From the NCBI GenBank assembly GCA_016648135.1, contig JADDOH010010373.1, positions 1 to 64,000 of the forward strand: 64,000 nucleotides of DNA. Direction: 5' to 3'. The notes below the pieces were generated by a model, which was not told the DNA's origin, ran no database searches, and was given only the letters and a program-made list of their open reading frames with translations. The first letter of the stretch is position 1; each line of letters opens with the position of its first letter. A program made the translations under genes and the position numbers. The DNA is from Agrypnia vestita (Eukaryota > Arthropoda > Insecta > Trichoptera > Phryganeidae). Positions 23,065 through 35,399 of the stretch are shown here, piece by piece.

Positions 23065-24008
23065 CTGCAATAAAAAAGGAATTTTTATAAAATGCATATT
23101 TTACAGTATTTGATAAATCACTAGGGTGTGCAGTGAGAACATTGAAGCATGAGTAAGCGCATATTTTAGAAACAAAATTAAATTACATTCATTTGAAAGA
23201 ATATAATGATATATTTAAATGGGTAATATTTCATTGGTAACATTAGATATTTTTTATATTGTTATACCTACTACTTATTCTTCAATGTACTGATATACGG
23301 GTTTATGATTTTTTTAAATTTTCAAAATTTAAAAAAATCATAAACCCGTTTTCAAATAAAATTTTCTAAACTTTCTTGCGTATTTGTGGTGGGCTATTAA
23401 AAATGATAACGTTGTTAACTTTCACTAATTATTTATAACGATTTGAACGTTTTCAATGATAACGGATTACCTTACTATGTTACTAATAATAATGTTAAGA
23501 TCAACTCTTCAACAATTATTATGAGGTAATCGACTGTATTCCGAAAACAAAAAAAATTGTTTGGTGATTGTTATCCCAGCACTCATAAATAGAGAAACGT
23601 CAAGGCATCTGTCAAATGTCCATATTATTTATATATATGTGATGAATATATTGGCTTTGATTTAATATTTGAACTCTTTGGATGAAGAGATGATGTGACG
23701 TAGTGCAGATGAGTGTTAACCAAACTGATATTTACTAATATTTAAATAATATTAGTACTTATTTTATATAATATTCATCAAAAAATTATATTTTTAGATA
23801 AAACCACAGCTTGAAGGACTAGTCGGTGTGATGATATTGTCACGTGTCGTAGCTGCAGGAGGAATTAAAGAAAACGCTGGAATGCAGTAACGGATTTATT
23901 GATTACTGAATAATTAATTAAACAAACGTACAAAGTCTCTCCAACACTATAAAATATAACGCTAATATGGGATTAAACTGTTTAGAAAATTTATCACTCG
24001 TAAATAGA

Positions 24009-24249
24009 CACTTTATAATCGCTTCAACACTTTATTCACTAGAACAATCCATCCAATTTCAGCACGTATTACTATTCGCTCCGGTTTATTTCGCTACGTA
24101 AGAACTTTTTCCAGAACTAACTAACTAACTAAGTTAGTTAGTTCTGGAAAAAGTTCTTACGTAGCGAAATAAACCGGAGCGAATAGTAATACGTGCTGAA
24201 ATTGGATGGATTGTTCTAGTGAATAAAGTGTTGAAGCGATTATAAAGTG
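24009..24249. repeat. Exact 118-bp inverted repeat (hairpin) in the zinc-finger intron
   Basis: Bases 24009-24126 and 24132-24249 are identical reverse complements over their whole length, separated by 5 bases. Immediately after, 24250-24274 repeats the inner segment GCTACGTAAGAACTTTTTCC in forward orientation and continues into different sequence. The forward-inverted-forward order suggests a replication template switch. It could also be an assembly artefact. Confidence 0.93.
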
Positions 24250-25109
24250 GCTACGTAAGAACTTTTTCCAGAATATTCGCTAAAATATCGCACACGGGTT
24301 CACGTACACGGGTTCACTTAATTATCTGTAGCTTAGTTCATACGCCTAATGGTAACACTGTTTTCACTTCGTGATTCGCCGCTATGGCCGCGTCGTTGGA
24401 AACGTCAAAATAACAATGGCCCTCCGCTGCCTGGATACGTTTATTTATACGGTACGGTTGAATTCTTCGAACCTTCGAGACTTTTATAGTGTTTTCTCGC
24501 AAGTTCTCGTAATTTCTAGATGTTTCTGGAACTTTGGAGACGTCTCTCGAAAGCTGTAGATTACACTAGGTTGTTCTGGAATCTTCGGTAGACACATAAG
24601 TGTCGATAACTTAGGAGGTGGATTTGGATTTTAGGCAATGGCAGATAAATGTGGTAGGAACGCAAAATAGTTTATACTACAAAGGTTTCGATTTGTCCAA
24701 CAAATATTAAAGAAGCAACTAGTCTGACAAGTTTTCGTAGGTCGAGTGCACAATATGTGAAATATACGTCATGATCTGTAATCTATATTACGATTACGCC
24801 AGATCTGCATCACGTAATTCTTGCTCCATTGCTAGCCAAATCGTATGTACATACATATACATGATTTAAAATTCGAAGGCGAGATACACGGACATTTTAA
24901 TTTTCCGACTGCAATTTTATTTTTTCCGACAGAAATTATACTTTTGTCGTTTAATTTATTAGGTTAGAAAATACGTTTTGTTTGAAATGTGTCAAGTTGA
25001 GGTGACATGTCATCTGTATTACGATTGTGCTAAATCTGCATCAAATAATGCGTTTTTCCATTGCCAGCTTCAAAAATAAATCAATCAAATAATATTCGAG
25101 TCACTGAGG

Positions 25110-25251
25110 CCCGGTTGTTTCAAGTTCGATCAAAGTAAACGGTCGATTAAAGCATAGATTTTTACGTTCTCCACCAATCAGACGATCCGTTTTCGTAAAA
25201 ATCTATGCTCTGATCGACCGCTTACTTTGATCGAACTTGAAACAACCGGGC
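25110..25251. mobile_element. Fold-back miniature element, about 142 bp
   Basis: The left arm starts CCCGGTTGTTTCAAGTTCGA and the right arm ends with its reverse complement. Pairing extends through the GATCAAAGTAA and AGCATAGATTTTTACG segments, leaving a small loop with CCACCAATCAGACGATCC. Non-coding. Confidence 0.85.
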
Positions 25252-25787
25252 TTATTTAGTGGCACCTGAGCGTGCGCAGTATCGACCTTCTCTAGGCCTT
25301 GCTAATTAGTGGCGTGTGCGTACGCACATTGCTAGTAACGAGCATGCCACTAGCCATACAACCGCCGGTTGATTTATGTGTATCTGTACCTATATATGTA
25401 CGAGATATTTATTTACTAAGATGAATTACATTTTTAACGTTTAATTTTTAGGTTAGAATATGTGCGGTGGAGGCGCCCACGGCGACGTATCATCTGTATT
25501 ATGCTTGCTTTTAATACGCAGTGCGTAGTCTCGCCGTATGAAAATCAGCAGGCAATAAACGATAGTTAATTGAAGATATCAATAGCCTCGCAGCGACCAG
25601 TTGATAGCCAATTGCAGACACTAATGGCTACGTGGCGCCCAGTATAGCCGCCAGCAGGGCCTAGCATTACAATTCAAAATATAATGTAATTGTTTAGCTC
25701 AGTCTAATGTAAAAATATTTAATATTGTTTTTCCACAGAATTACCACCCTAAAACGGTCATACTTCTCGGAAAAGAAATCATCTTAC

Positions 25788-25929
25788 CGCCGGCCTTGCT
25801 TGAGCGCTCCTGCTTGATGTCAGGATACGATACGTCTATATCAATGCAAGGAGCTCCCTCATCGTCGCTGTCGTCTGCGGACCCTGGCTCGGGCTTGACG
25901 GCAGGATCGTCCCGGCCCGCAAGTTCCAT
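25788..25929 (-). CDS. C2H2 zinc-finger gene, upstream coding exon
   Basis: A GC-rich open segment starting with ATG at 25929-25927 reads MELAGRDDPAVKPEPGSA, then an acidic DDSDDEGAP run, IDIDVSYPDIKQERSSKAG, and a donor GTAAGAT. It ends in phase 1, which matches the two leading bases of the exon at 22283-23064 and creates an Asp codon at the join. VKPE and IKQE fit the SUMO-attachment consensus, and VKRE occurs in the next exon, so a SUMO-regulated factor is plausible. Linking the two exons rests on strand, order, phase and style. An in-frame GTG lies upstream, so a longer start or a preceding exon is possible. Confidence 0.7.
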
Positions 25930-26241
25930 GCTTCTAATATCCACAGAATATACTCCAAAAACTAATATCTGTCAGCTGTCAGCAAGCACGTCGAATTATA
26001 GAAAAGAGAAATCCACAGAATATAGAAATCGTAGAATGGAGTTTGACCATAGACACGAGCAATCCATAGACGACATATCAAGATGGTGTTGGTTACAGCC
26101 ACAGAATATAGACCAAAATAGAATGGCAACTGTTATTTGCAAAGTGACATCTTGCGATTATGGGAGATATTATTATTTATTTATATATTTGTCCTTTTTT
26201 TCTTTATTTATTTATTTATTTCAATTAAATGAATATTTAGA

Positions 26242-26580
26242 CCGTATTCTGAAAATAGCAATATTGCTATTTCTGTATCTTGACAGTTATTGTATAACAT
26301 TATAATGCTGTTAATTTTAACGTTTTAAGTTTGACAGGTTTGAAATTAACGAATTCAAATAATCAGATAAGCTCTAAAACGTAAACAAACGCTAAGTTAT
26401 TCACATATTATGAATAACTTATTTTACTTTCGTTTATTTACGTTTTAGAGCTTTCTGATTGATTGAATTCATTAATTTCAAATCTGTCAAACTTAAAATG
26501 TCAAAATTAACTGCATTACAATGTTATAAAATAACTGTCAAGATACAGAAATAGCAATATTACAATTTTCAGAACACGGC
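26242..26580. mobile_element. Fold-back element with CCGTATTCTGAAAATAGC ends
   Basis: Left CCGTATTCTGAAAATAGCAA pairs with the right-hand TTTTCAGAACACGG region. Pairing continues through TTTCTGTATCTTGACAGTTA and much of the interior, including CTCTAAAACGTAAA. About 339 bp, non-coding. The same terminal motif occurs at both ends of 47471-48102. Confidence 0.85.
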
Positions 26581-27239
26581 TGTTTGTTTCTGAAAATGAA
26601 AATAAGGTTTAACAATAAAAGATGGTACATTTAATTAAAAATGTATTATCCACTAATTCTATAATAAGAGTCAGAAAAAGAATTGGCAAAGAAAACTGAC
26701 AATTATTTTTAAATTCGTCAATATTGTTACAGCATATTTTTTTAAATTTTACACAGTACCTCTCTGTAAAAGAAAAATCTCATGTTTAGAGAAGGAATAT
26801 GTTTACATAATGAACATAATTTCAGATTAAAATAGATGATTTTGTTTTAAAAACAATGTTCATATTTAAAATTCATTCAATTCAAAAACATAGAATTAAT
26901 ATTTTTTAAAATACCAAAACTCGCAAAGAAAATAAAAATTCAATATTATATATTTTGTAATTATTAATATTTTAGAAAATAAAATGTAACATTGATCAGT
27001 AAATAATTTACACCACAAGCTACCATTTTAATAGATAAAGGAAATCAATGATTTGTGATGATTATACAAAATAAGATTACACTTCGTATTCATGTGGTAG
27101 TCAATTTTCATTGCCTGTTAATATTATTACTAATATTATTTAAGTGATGTGATAAAAAATGTAACATTCAAATAATATATTTTTTAGATTCAGAATGATT
27201 GTTTTAAGTACAAATATACATTGGAAAAATTCAACAAAT

Positions 27240-27960
27240 ATTGATTTAAAAAAAACATTGCAATAAATTCCTACCCAATTCGATGTAAAATATTTGGGAG
27301 CAATTATAAATCATAAACTAAACTTTACATTGAACACAAAATATGTAACAAAAAATAGCAAAATGAATTTCACCCTTGGAAAGAATCAGAAGAGATCAAA
27401 ACAGAATTGAGCAAAAATATATTATATAACGCAATAATTGTCCCCCACATCAACTACTGCGACAGTATACTATTTCTGGGTTGAAGAAGAATTGAAAAAA
27501 TAACAATACTCGAAAAGAAAGCATAAAGAATTATACTAAAAATAAATCAATACACAAGAATTAAAGTGGTGCTAGAAAATTTACCAATAATAGACAAATA
27601 ATTAAATTTAATTCTATTTCTACTTATGTATAAAATTAATAATGGATACAACATCTTTGAAGTATTAAGAAAAAACAAACACAAACATGACAAACATGAA
27701 ACAAGAGAAGATGAAAAGATTACATTAAAAAAAAATCACAAATTTTAATCATGCACAGTGCTATATATAAAACTACTACTACAACGAAACTATACATAAA
27801 ACTACCAGGGACATTAGAGATGTAAATAATATAACAACTTTAAGAGGAAACTAAAAAAATATGTGATACTTTAGTTAGAATAAAATTTTAAATAATTATA
27901 TGTAATGCTGTATATATAAAGAAATATAAAATTATTATATTTCCTATTTAAAGAATAAAT
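27240..27960 (+). pseudogene. Strongly decayed LINE C-terminal region
   Basis: Conceptual reading with many stops shows KYLGAIINHKLNFTLNTKYV, then PHINYCDSILFLG, and later ARIILKINQYTRIK-like and FLLMYKINNGYN segments. These are in the order expected for the thumb and C-terminus of a LINE protein. No frame is open. The tail is AT-rich. It is much older than the LINE pieces at 58-61 kb. Confidence 0.6.
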
Positions 27961-30431
27961 TTTTAAAATAATAAAAAAAGGTTAGGAATATCATCTAAAT
28001 GATCAAAAGTGTGAAGATATGATAAACAGAGTACATTCTAATGGGTTGACAGTATTTTCAACGATTCTTACATACATATACATTACACATACATAATAAT
28101 TATTCTGGATACACAACAAAAAAAGTATTCTTTTCAATTGTCATTTTACACTTCAATGTTCAGAATAATTATTTTCAATTAAATAAGCGTATACAAGAAC
28201 AGATATCAATAAGACATCATTTACAATGCATTGCAAATAATATAACCGGTCAGTAAGATCAAGCGGTTTGAAACTAAAAAAGTAGAACAAATGATTTAAT
28301 ATTTTTTATGCTTATAGTGTTAAAAAACACACATATTTTTTTTAAACGTCTAATGATTTCGATACTGTATTATATCTTCATCAGGACGATCGGACAATAA
28401 CTTCCATAAGTTTAATTTGTAAGGAAAAAAGGCAAACAGTGTTAATGATCTCAAAATTATACGGCTTTCTCAAAATTCACAAAGGAAACAGCCCCATCAG
28501 ATCAGCAGTATCCCAATGTAATGCAATTCCCCAACATTCAAAATAACTTCAATCATTACAAAAATATTAAATAACTCCAACGTATTTAAACCAAAGTATA
28601 CAATTAAAATTTCATGTAGTCAATACCTTAAAAGATATTGAATGAAAAGTTAGTATCATTTGATATTGCAAGATCATTCATTAATGTTCCCATTCAGGAA
28701 AGCAAAACACTAATTTTAGATATACTAAAAACACCAGATTTGTCGGAAGGTCTAAATGATTTATCTCTTTTATAAAACCTTGTCTCAATCAAAATATAAT
28801 AAAATAGTTATATTATGCTGTACCCATTGATAAACCTTATAAGCAAATATAAGGTTTATCGATGGGTGCATGTGAGGCAATCCAAATCCTTGCAATATTC
28901 AAAAAATTCTAAAACAAATAATTGAAAATCAATTTGATAAAGAAATTTATAACATCTAACGCCGATATCTCAAAACTGCATTTTTCACTTAATACACTAA
29001 AGTACTCATGGTTCGATATTATTATGCACATTATTTTTACATTTCTAATAATATTTTACAAAGTCCACTGTCTGTGAAGCCTCTTTGTCGATGCTTACAT
29101 CTGCATGGATTTTTAAGAATGCTGCTACAGACCGGTTAGGCAGCAACGCTTTCTTTCTTCTTCTTCTTGATTTTAACCTTAAAAATAATACAATCTGTTA
29201 AATTTGACAACACTGGAAAATGACAGATGAGTGTGTCCATTTTTAACTAAATTTTATTAACAATTAAATTAAATTAATGGGTATTAACAATTAAATTAAA
29301 TTAATAAGTGTGGGAGAGTGTGTCCATCTTTAATTAAATTTTATTAACATAAACATACTTTAACTAAATTATTTATTTTGTAAATTTATTTATGAAATTA
29401 CTTTTTAGTTTACTAGTTTAATATTTTAGTACTGTTATTTAAATTTATTTTATTCATGTTGTAAACATTTATTAATGTATGTATTGTGTATTAAAAAAAA
29501 TACAACACAAGCAATCATTGTTTAAAAAATATTTAGTTATAGATTATAGTTGTATATTCTTACCCTCATCTCCTTTGCTGGAGCTGGGTTCTGAGGATTC
29601 CATTGAGATATTCATCCGTCACACCAATATTCATCTCCTTGGACTTGAATCTGTAGACATAATAATTTTACTTATCATTTACACATGTCAGTGGGAAGTT
29701 CTGTTCTTTCTAAAACCAGCAGTGAAATAATAATAACTCTTAATTAATAATTGTATGCATGTTATACAAAGATAATGATGTAATAATAATTAACCATAAT
29801 TTTTTTTTGTATTTTAATCATACGGAAAACTTGGACAAATGAGTCAACAGTATTGAGATTTTATGGGAAACATAGCCTGTAAATTTATAGGAAACAAGAT
29901 TTTGGAAGGGATAAAATAATACATAAAATCTAGAATTCGGTTAATTTTAAATTAGTAATCCTCTGTGACTACATTCAAAACAATTTTTTGGATATTGCTG
30001 CCTTCGCTTTTATACCCTATGTAAATTAGTTTTCCTTTGTAAAATAACTTTTTCTAATAAACTTTCAAACACAATTATAATAAAACATTCCAAATATAAT
30101 TAATATAAATATAAAATACAATCACTCACGTGTATTTTCGGTTTCAGTATGACAGTTCAAAAGGACGATAAAATATTTCGTTTTTGTAGCAGATATCCTT
30201 TGTGAAATGTCAATATTCAGTTTCATATCGAAACAAACATATTATCAGAGGATGTCAATGTCGGAGGCGGTGACGTGGTAGCGGGATTGTAAAAAAATAA
30301 ACAAGCAAAATCGCCACAAAATAAAGACATATTTGATATTAAAATTGAAAAATTAAAATGGCGTCGCCACGGCGTCGCAAATTGTGAACAGTGTAACCAA
30401 TTTGAACATTTTGCGAAACCAACATTAATAC
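27961..30431. other. AT-rich sequence without a recognised gene
   Basis: No coding pattern. A small hairpin (ATAAACCTTATA / TATAAGGTTTAT) lies at about 28833-28862, and a direct repeat of TTAACAATTAAATTAAATTA lies at about 29258-29302. Confidence 0.5.
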
Positions 30432-31261
30432 CACTACAATAATTGTTAAAATAGTTGGCAAGGGTAGGTAAGTACTGACACCAAATTAGAACCGCCGAAA
30501 AATGAAATTTAAAAAAATTCCCATAAAAGAATTGATGCCATTATAACGGAATCGAAACTTTATGGATAGAGTGCGCAGGCCCTGGTTACAGCCAGGGCGT
30601 GCGCACTCTATCCATAAAGTTTCGATTCCATTATGTTGGCATCAATTAGGGATGGGTAAAAAATATCGATATTTATCGTTGATATATTTTTTCGCGATAT
30701 ATCGAATATCGATTTCTTGTCGACTTTTTTAGTTTTGGTCATTTTGTTGGCATTTTCACTTTTTTACTGGCGACCTTTTTTTGGGTATCGTTTTCACTTT
30801 TTTTCTGGCGACCTTTTTCACTTTTTTCTTGGTCATCGATATATTTTTTTTCGATATATCGATACATTTTTTTTTGATAAATCGATATTTTTTCCCGATA
30901 TATCGATATATTTTTTCCGATATATCGATATATTTTTTCCGACATTAATATATTTTTTTGGGACCTTTTTTTGGGTATCTTTTTCACTTTTTTTTCTGGT
31001 GACCTTTTTTTGGTCATCGATATTTTTTCCGGTGACCTTTTTGTTTTTTTTTGGTCGCCAAAAGCTTCGCAATGTATATCGATTATTTTCAATACTTTTT
31101 AAAAATATCGATTCAATGTATATCGATATTTTTTTTTCTTTTACCCATCCCTAGCATCAATTCATGAAGTGGAATTTTTTTAAATTTTATTTTTCGGCGG
31201 TTCAAATTTGGTGTCAGTACGTACGTAGTTGCCTACTATTTTTTTAACAATTATTGTAGTG
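30432..31261. mobile_element. Large fold-back element interrupted by a hAT-type miniature
   Basis: Arms beginning CACTACAATAATTGTTAAAA (left) and ending with its reverse complement (right) pair around a centre near 30590, where GGCCCTGG and CCAGGGCG flank TTACAG. The inner arms (TGGATAGAGTGCGCA and TGCGCACTCTATCCA) are nearly exact. The right arm is split at 30647 by a separate insertion, and pairing resumes at 31162. No coding capacity. Confidence 0.85.
30647..31153. mobile_element. hAT-type miniature (TAGGGATGGG ends), 507 bp
   Basis: The ends TAGGGATGGGTAAAA and TTTTACCCATCCCTA are inverted repeats, and the 8-bp duplication GCATCAAT is on both sides (30639-30646 and 31154-31161). The interior is low-complexity, with repeated ATATCGATAT and CTTTTTT(T)GG motifs, and encodes nothing. 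Confidence 0.92.
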
Positions 31262-33642
31262 TGATATGGATGATACGCTCAAACAATCCGCGTGAGGCGC
31301 AGATTAAGCGACGCAATGTGCGAAGCGATCTTACCAATGGAATGCCAAGAAAAGTAGCGGGAGTTTCAAAACACTATGACAATTAAATACATACATTTGT
31401 TACAAAAAAAAACAGTCAAACCTTACACTCTAAAACACTATTACTAACTTTATAACTAATCTTAGCCTAAAACTAACCAGTTCGACCCCCACATAAGTTC
31501 GTCGTGTCCTTTCACATTAAAGTTCAAAAAATATCACAATAAAAAAACACATGTCACTACTGGAGACTCGTGGCTGCGGTCGTAAAAAAACCGTACCTGC
31601 GGGGAGCGCACGTGCCTTCTTAGCTTGCATTTCTAATTACTACTAACTTTGTATAACACGCACACAATTATTATGAGTTATTATTTTTTCACTGCTAGTT
31701 TTAGAAAGAACAGAACTTCCCACTGACATGTGTAAATAATAAGTAAAATTATTATTTCCACTGAATTCTAAGAAGTAATGCAAACAAAGGACCACCAAAT
31801 TTTTCGAACTAAATTTACTTGGCTCTGAACTGCCGGCCTTAAACAATGTGTTTTCACGAACGTGTAAGAGCAACACTTCAGTGATAGGTCACCCCCCCCC
31901 CCCCCCCCCGAAGATGAACAGTGTGATCTGTTTGAAACGTCGGGAGTACAGTGGTCCCTCTCAGGACCAACTGACGCGGGATAACCGAGAAAATTTACCT
32001 CTTATATATATATATTGCGAGCTTAGAAACTGGATTTATAATTAAAATTTCAATTAAGATCCCTCCAATATGCCGCCTGTCATACTAGGGCGCAAATCGG
32101 AACCAGTTTCTATTTGCGCCACCGACCAGCTTGTAGCAGAACAATAAGGATGTGGGTTCTTAATATTTGGATTTAAACTATGAAAAATATAATTATTAAT
32201 TATACAAGCATGTAAATATAATTGGCTATGTGGTTGCATGGGTATACTGTGAAAGTAAAACCAAAATTATGTCAGTTGACAAGAAAACACAATTTATTAT
32301 GATGAGTTTAACAGTTATTGCAAATTAATACCAGGTTCGGCTGACAATTATTACTTTAATTTTCAAATAAAAGTTGATTTACTTTTACTTATTACACCAA
32401 TTTAAATTAAGAATGTAGGGTAGTTGAAATTACTGTTATAAAGCAGTTTATATTGAATTTATAATATTGGCTGTGTCATTTCAAATGTTATAAAGGTTAA
32501 AAAAAAGTTATTGTAACATTTAGATATGATTTTACAGATTGTCGTCTCCTGCCATCGCTGGAAGCCTTGAAATTCTCTGCTGGAAGTTTAAGTAGGAATT
32601 TGGGAGTTTACTTGAAATTCTTCGATGCGCCTTCTAGGTTAGACAATGCGTCATGACAACGCGTGTGGTCAGAGCAGCCTGGATTACTACAAATCCGATA
32701 ATGAAATTATAAAATGAAACAAATGGCCCATATCTCTGTCAGGTAGTCCTCTGACAAGGTTATTTAAGCAAGTGGTGGTCAAATTCATAAATCATTCCGA
32801 CAAGATAGTATCATTCCATAAAGCGTCCCTATTCAAAAATGATTATAATTAACAATGGTATGACCTAATGATTGCTATTATATAGTACCGTTCCTAAGAT
32901 ATCGGTAAACATAGTCAATACTAATTCTTACCGATTGGGGCTGCCAAAATCTCGTGGACCTCTTTATTCAAACATGTTCTGGCAAATTTGGATAATACAC
33001 ACAGCATCGATGGGATTTTTTTTGTTTTTTGTAACGCGTAAAGTCGAGTGTTCTGATTTCAAAAATGATATTTTTTACCATTTTACCATGTTACGCCCGT
33101 TATATGCCCAAGCCACCTAAGCACGTGACCTTTCTTGAATGCTTTTCACAGCGCTAACATCAATCAAAAATTAACTGCGCAAACATAAAGATGGAGGATA
33201 TTAAATATCTTCTGTAGACAGTTTTCTTATTACACATGATTGTGGCCGGCTGATGTCACAATCAGTTTCTGGATGGGGAAAATCTCTTCTTCATTTGTAA
33301 TCGTTGTGGTGGAACTCTTTATTTCCGATCGTTCAATACTTTACAACCAGTGGAAAATGCATTGAGGAAACCGAATTACAATATGAATCACCTTAATTAC
33401 TATTTCAATTGCTTCCTTGCATTCCATAGCGACTGTGGGTATTTTAAATTACTTTACGACTGCTGAACTAATTAATGGAACAGATGTTGGTGAAAGTGAA
33501 CAGCTCAAAAAGAACAGTTCGTTCATGATCGATTTACCTCTTTTTTATGATATTTTTATTTATTAGCAGTTAAAGTTGAGCAGTCGCCTAAAATTACTTT
33601 TACTTAATTTATGTCAGCGGGCCAGTAGGTCAAAAATATAAT
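31262..33642. other. No recognised gene; homopolymer C tract
   Basis: A run of about 19 C lies at 31891-31909, unusual in this AT-rich context and prone to length error. A small palindrome (GGGCGCAAAT / ATTTGCGCC) lies at 32090-32120. Otherwise nothing can be supported. Confidence 0.5.
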
Positions 33643-33702
33643 AATATGTTGTATCTCACTAACAGATTAAAATTCTGATAAACATCCAGAATATTTTCGA
33701 CT
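33643..33702. repeat. Left flank copy of an inverted repeat around the Penelope-like element
   Basis: The stretch from TATCTCACTAACAGATTAAA to AGAATATTTTCGACTC is the reverse complement of 35320-35373. The two copies flank the Penelope-like element and are distant relatives of family P ends. An AT-only microsatellite follows at 33705-33820. Confidence 0.75.
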
Positions 33703-33840
33703 CGTAATATATATATATATAGTAGAATAGATTTATATAGATAGATAGAGAGATATAGATATATATATATATTCTATATAGATATATATATCTATATATA
33801 TATTCTTATATAATATATATGTAATGACCTAATATTTTTA

Positions 33841-34933
33841 GTTTGGCCCCATGGTCTAACTAAACTACATGACTTTCTACAATTCATAAATGGAATACAT
33901 ACCAAAATCAAGTTTACCATGGAACTGGAATATAACAAACAACTAGCTTTCTTAGATATCCTTTTGACAAAGAAATCCAACGGGACACTAAGCCATACGG
34001 TTTACCGCAAACCAACACATACCAATAGATATCTCAACGCTGCTTCTCATCATCATCCTGCGCACATTGCTTCCGTAGCAAATACTTTAGTCGCAAGGGC
34101 CAAGAAATTAGCAGACGATGAAAATATCGAAAACGAAATGTCCATACTTAAAGAAACTCTCCGCTGCAATAACTTCTCTGAACATATGATTCGAAAGGCT
34201 TTCACACGAAAAACTAGGTCTTCCACAGATTGTGTAGAAACGAAAAAACCTTCAGGAATTGCCTTTCTGCCATATGTTAAGGGCGTCACAGACAGGATTG
34301 GAAAAGTCCTAAAAAACAATAACATTAAGCCCATTTTTCATGCTGAACGGAAAGTTTCTCAAGTATTAAGAAACATAAAAGACAACATTCCTTTGGAAGC
34401 GCATGGTGTATATGAAGTTCCATGCAAGACATGCGAAGGCACATATATCGGACGCACGAATCGAAAAACATCCGCGAGAATAGACGAACATCGCGTCGAT
34501 GTAAAACGTCGAAAAAGTACATCCACGTTGGCCCAGCATACGATAACTGAAGGACACAATATAGACTTTGACAATGCCAAGGTATTGGTGAAATTAAATA
34601 AAGAGAGTCATCGAGTTATAGAGAAGCGATAGAAATCGAAAAAAGACCATTCTAAACACCCGAAATGATTCCCGAAGACTTCCTATGGCTTGGAAACTGA
34701 TTCTCGCAAAACGAAAACTTAAAACTCAGAAAAATACCAAACCAGTTGTCTCTTGTACGATACCACCAACTGCACCGACACATCATCTTTCTTCAAAATC
34801 TCTAGTTATCCAACCGGTAATACATGAATTACCCAGCACAAGTAGACAAAGTACTTTGCATGACTCAGCACCTATACCTACCGATAAATTACGAAGATCG
34901 CAGAGATTAAAAGAAAATAGTTCCAGAAAATAG
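33841..34933 (+). pseudogene. Penelope-like element: end of reverse transcriptase plus GIY-YIG endonuclease
   Basis: From 33841 the frame reads KLHDFLQFINGIHTKIKFTM, then ELEYNKQLAFLDILLTKK and YRKPTHTNRYLN, the C-terminal reverse-transcriptase region of Penelope-like elements. A linker leads to the GIY-YIG nuclease: GVYEVPCKTC, then YIGRTNRKTSARIDEHR. The Cys pair before YIG is typical of this group. The frame stops at 34630-34632; a shift restores the family-like NDSRRLPMAWKLILA up to 34933. The upstream reverse-transcriptase core is missing, so this is a 5'-truncated, frameshifted copy. Confidence 0.9.
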
Positions 34934-35144
34934 TCAAGCGAGTTTTGATACCACAGAGGGCGCCAGTATCAGCACAATTTGAAGAAAAATAAATTGAACT
35001 TCACAATTCAAATCAGAGACGGCGTTAGTTTCGCTCGCAACTGATTTAGTTACACTGAACTGAACTCGAAGTATGACAGCCTTATTGGTGGGAGACTTTC
35101 ATGACACCCGCGAACAAGTACGGCTAGTCCGTAACTTTTGAGGC

Positions 35145-35198
35145 CTTTTTAGCCTTGACAATGGCACGTGATACCGTGCCGAAACGTCGGCCTAGGTC
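35145..35198 (+). ncRNA. Degenerate hammerhead-like motif downstream of the Penelope-like element
   Basis: TTGACAA is followed by a perfect stem GGCACG / CGTGCC with loop TGATAC, then GAAA and CGTCGGCC. Relative to the hammerhead core CUGANGA, two conserved positions are changed. Its position past the Penelope-like coding region fits the known location of such ribozymes, but this copy is probably inactive. Confidence 0.4.
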
Positions 35199-35399
35199 TT
35201 CTCAGGGAGACCATCTACAGAAAACGCGAGGGAGTCCAGAAGTTACTTTTGTTACATATATATATATAAGCAGGGTGTAACTAGTCCACAATATTTTACA
35301 GGTGGATTCCTGCATAAATTGAGTTGAAAATATTCTGGATGTTTATCGGAATTTTAATCTGTTAGTGAGATATAACATTTTATATAGGTATTTTAATTT

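Noticed and set aside
25796..26305. Plus-strand open frame of 169 codons
   Set aside because: Antisense of the zinc-finger gene's upstream exon running into AT-rich fold-back sequence.
30717..31154. Open frame of 145 codons rich in F, S and Y
   Set aside because: It lies wholly within a low-complexity hAT-type miniature made of ATATCGAT and CTTTTTT repeats.
31891..31909. C homopolymer as a functional or regulatory tract
   Set aside because: Isolated and prone to slippage or sequencing error; nothing around it supports a function.
33705..33820. Cruciform-forming AT palindrome as an origin or structural site
   Set aside because: It is a simple TA/TATC microsatellite beside a Penelope-like element; no evidence beyond composition.
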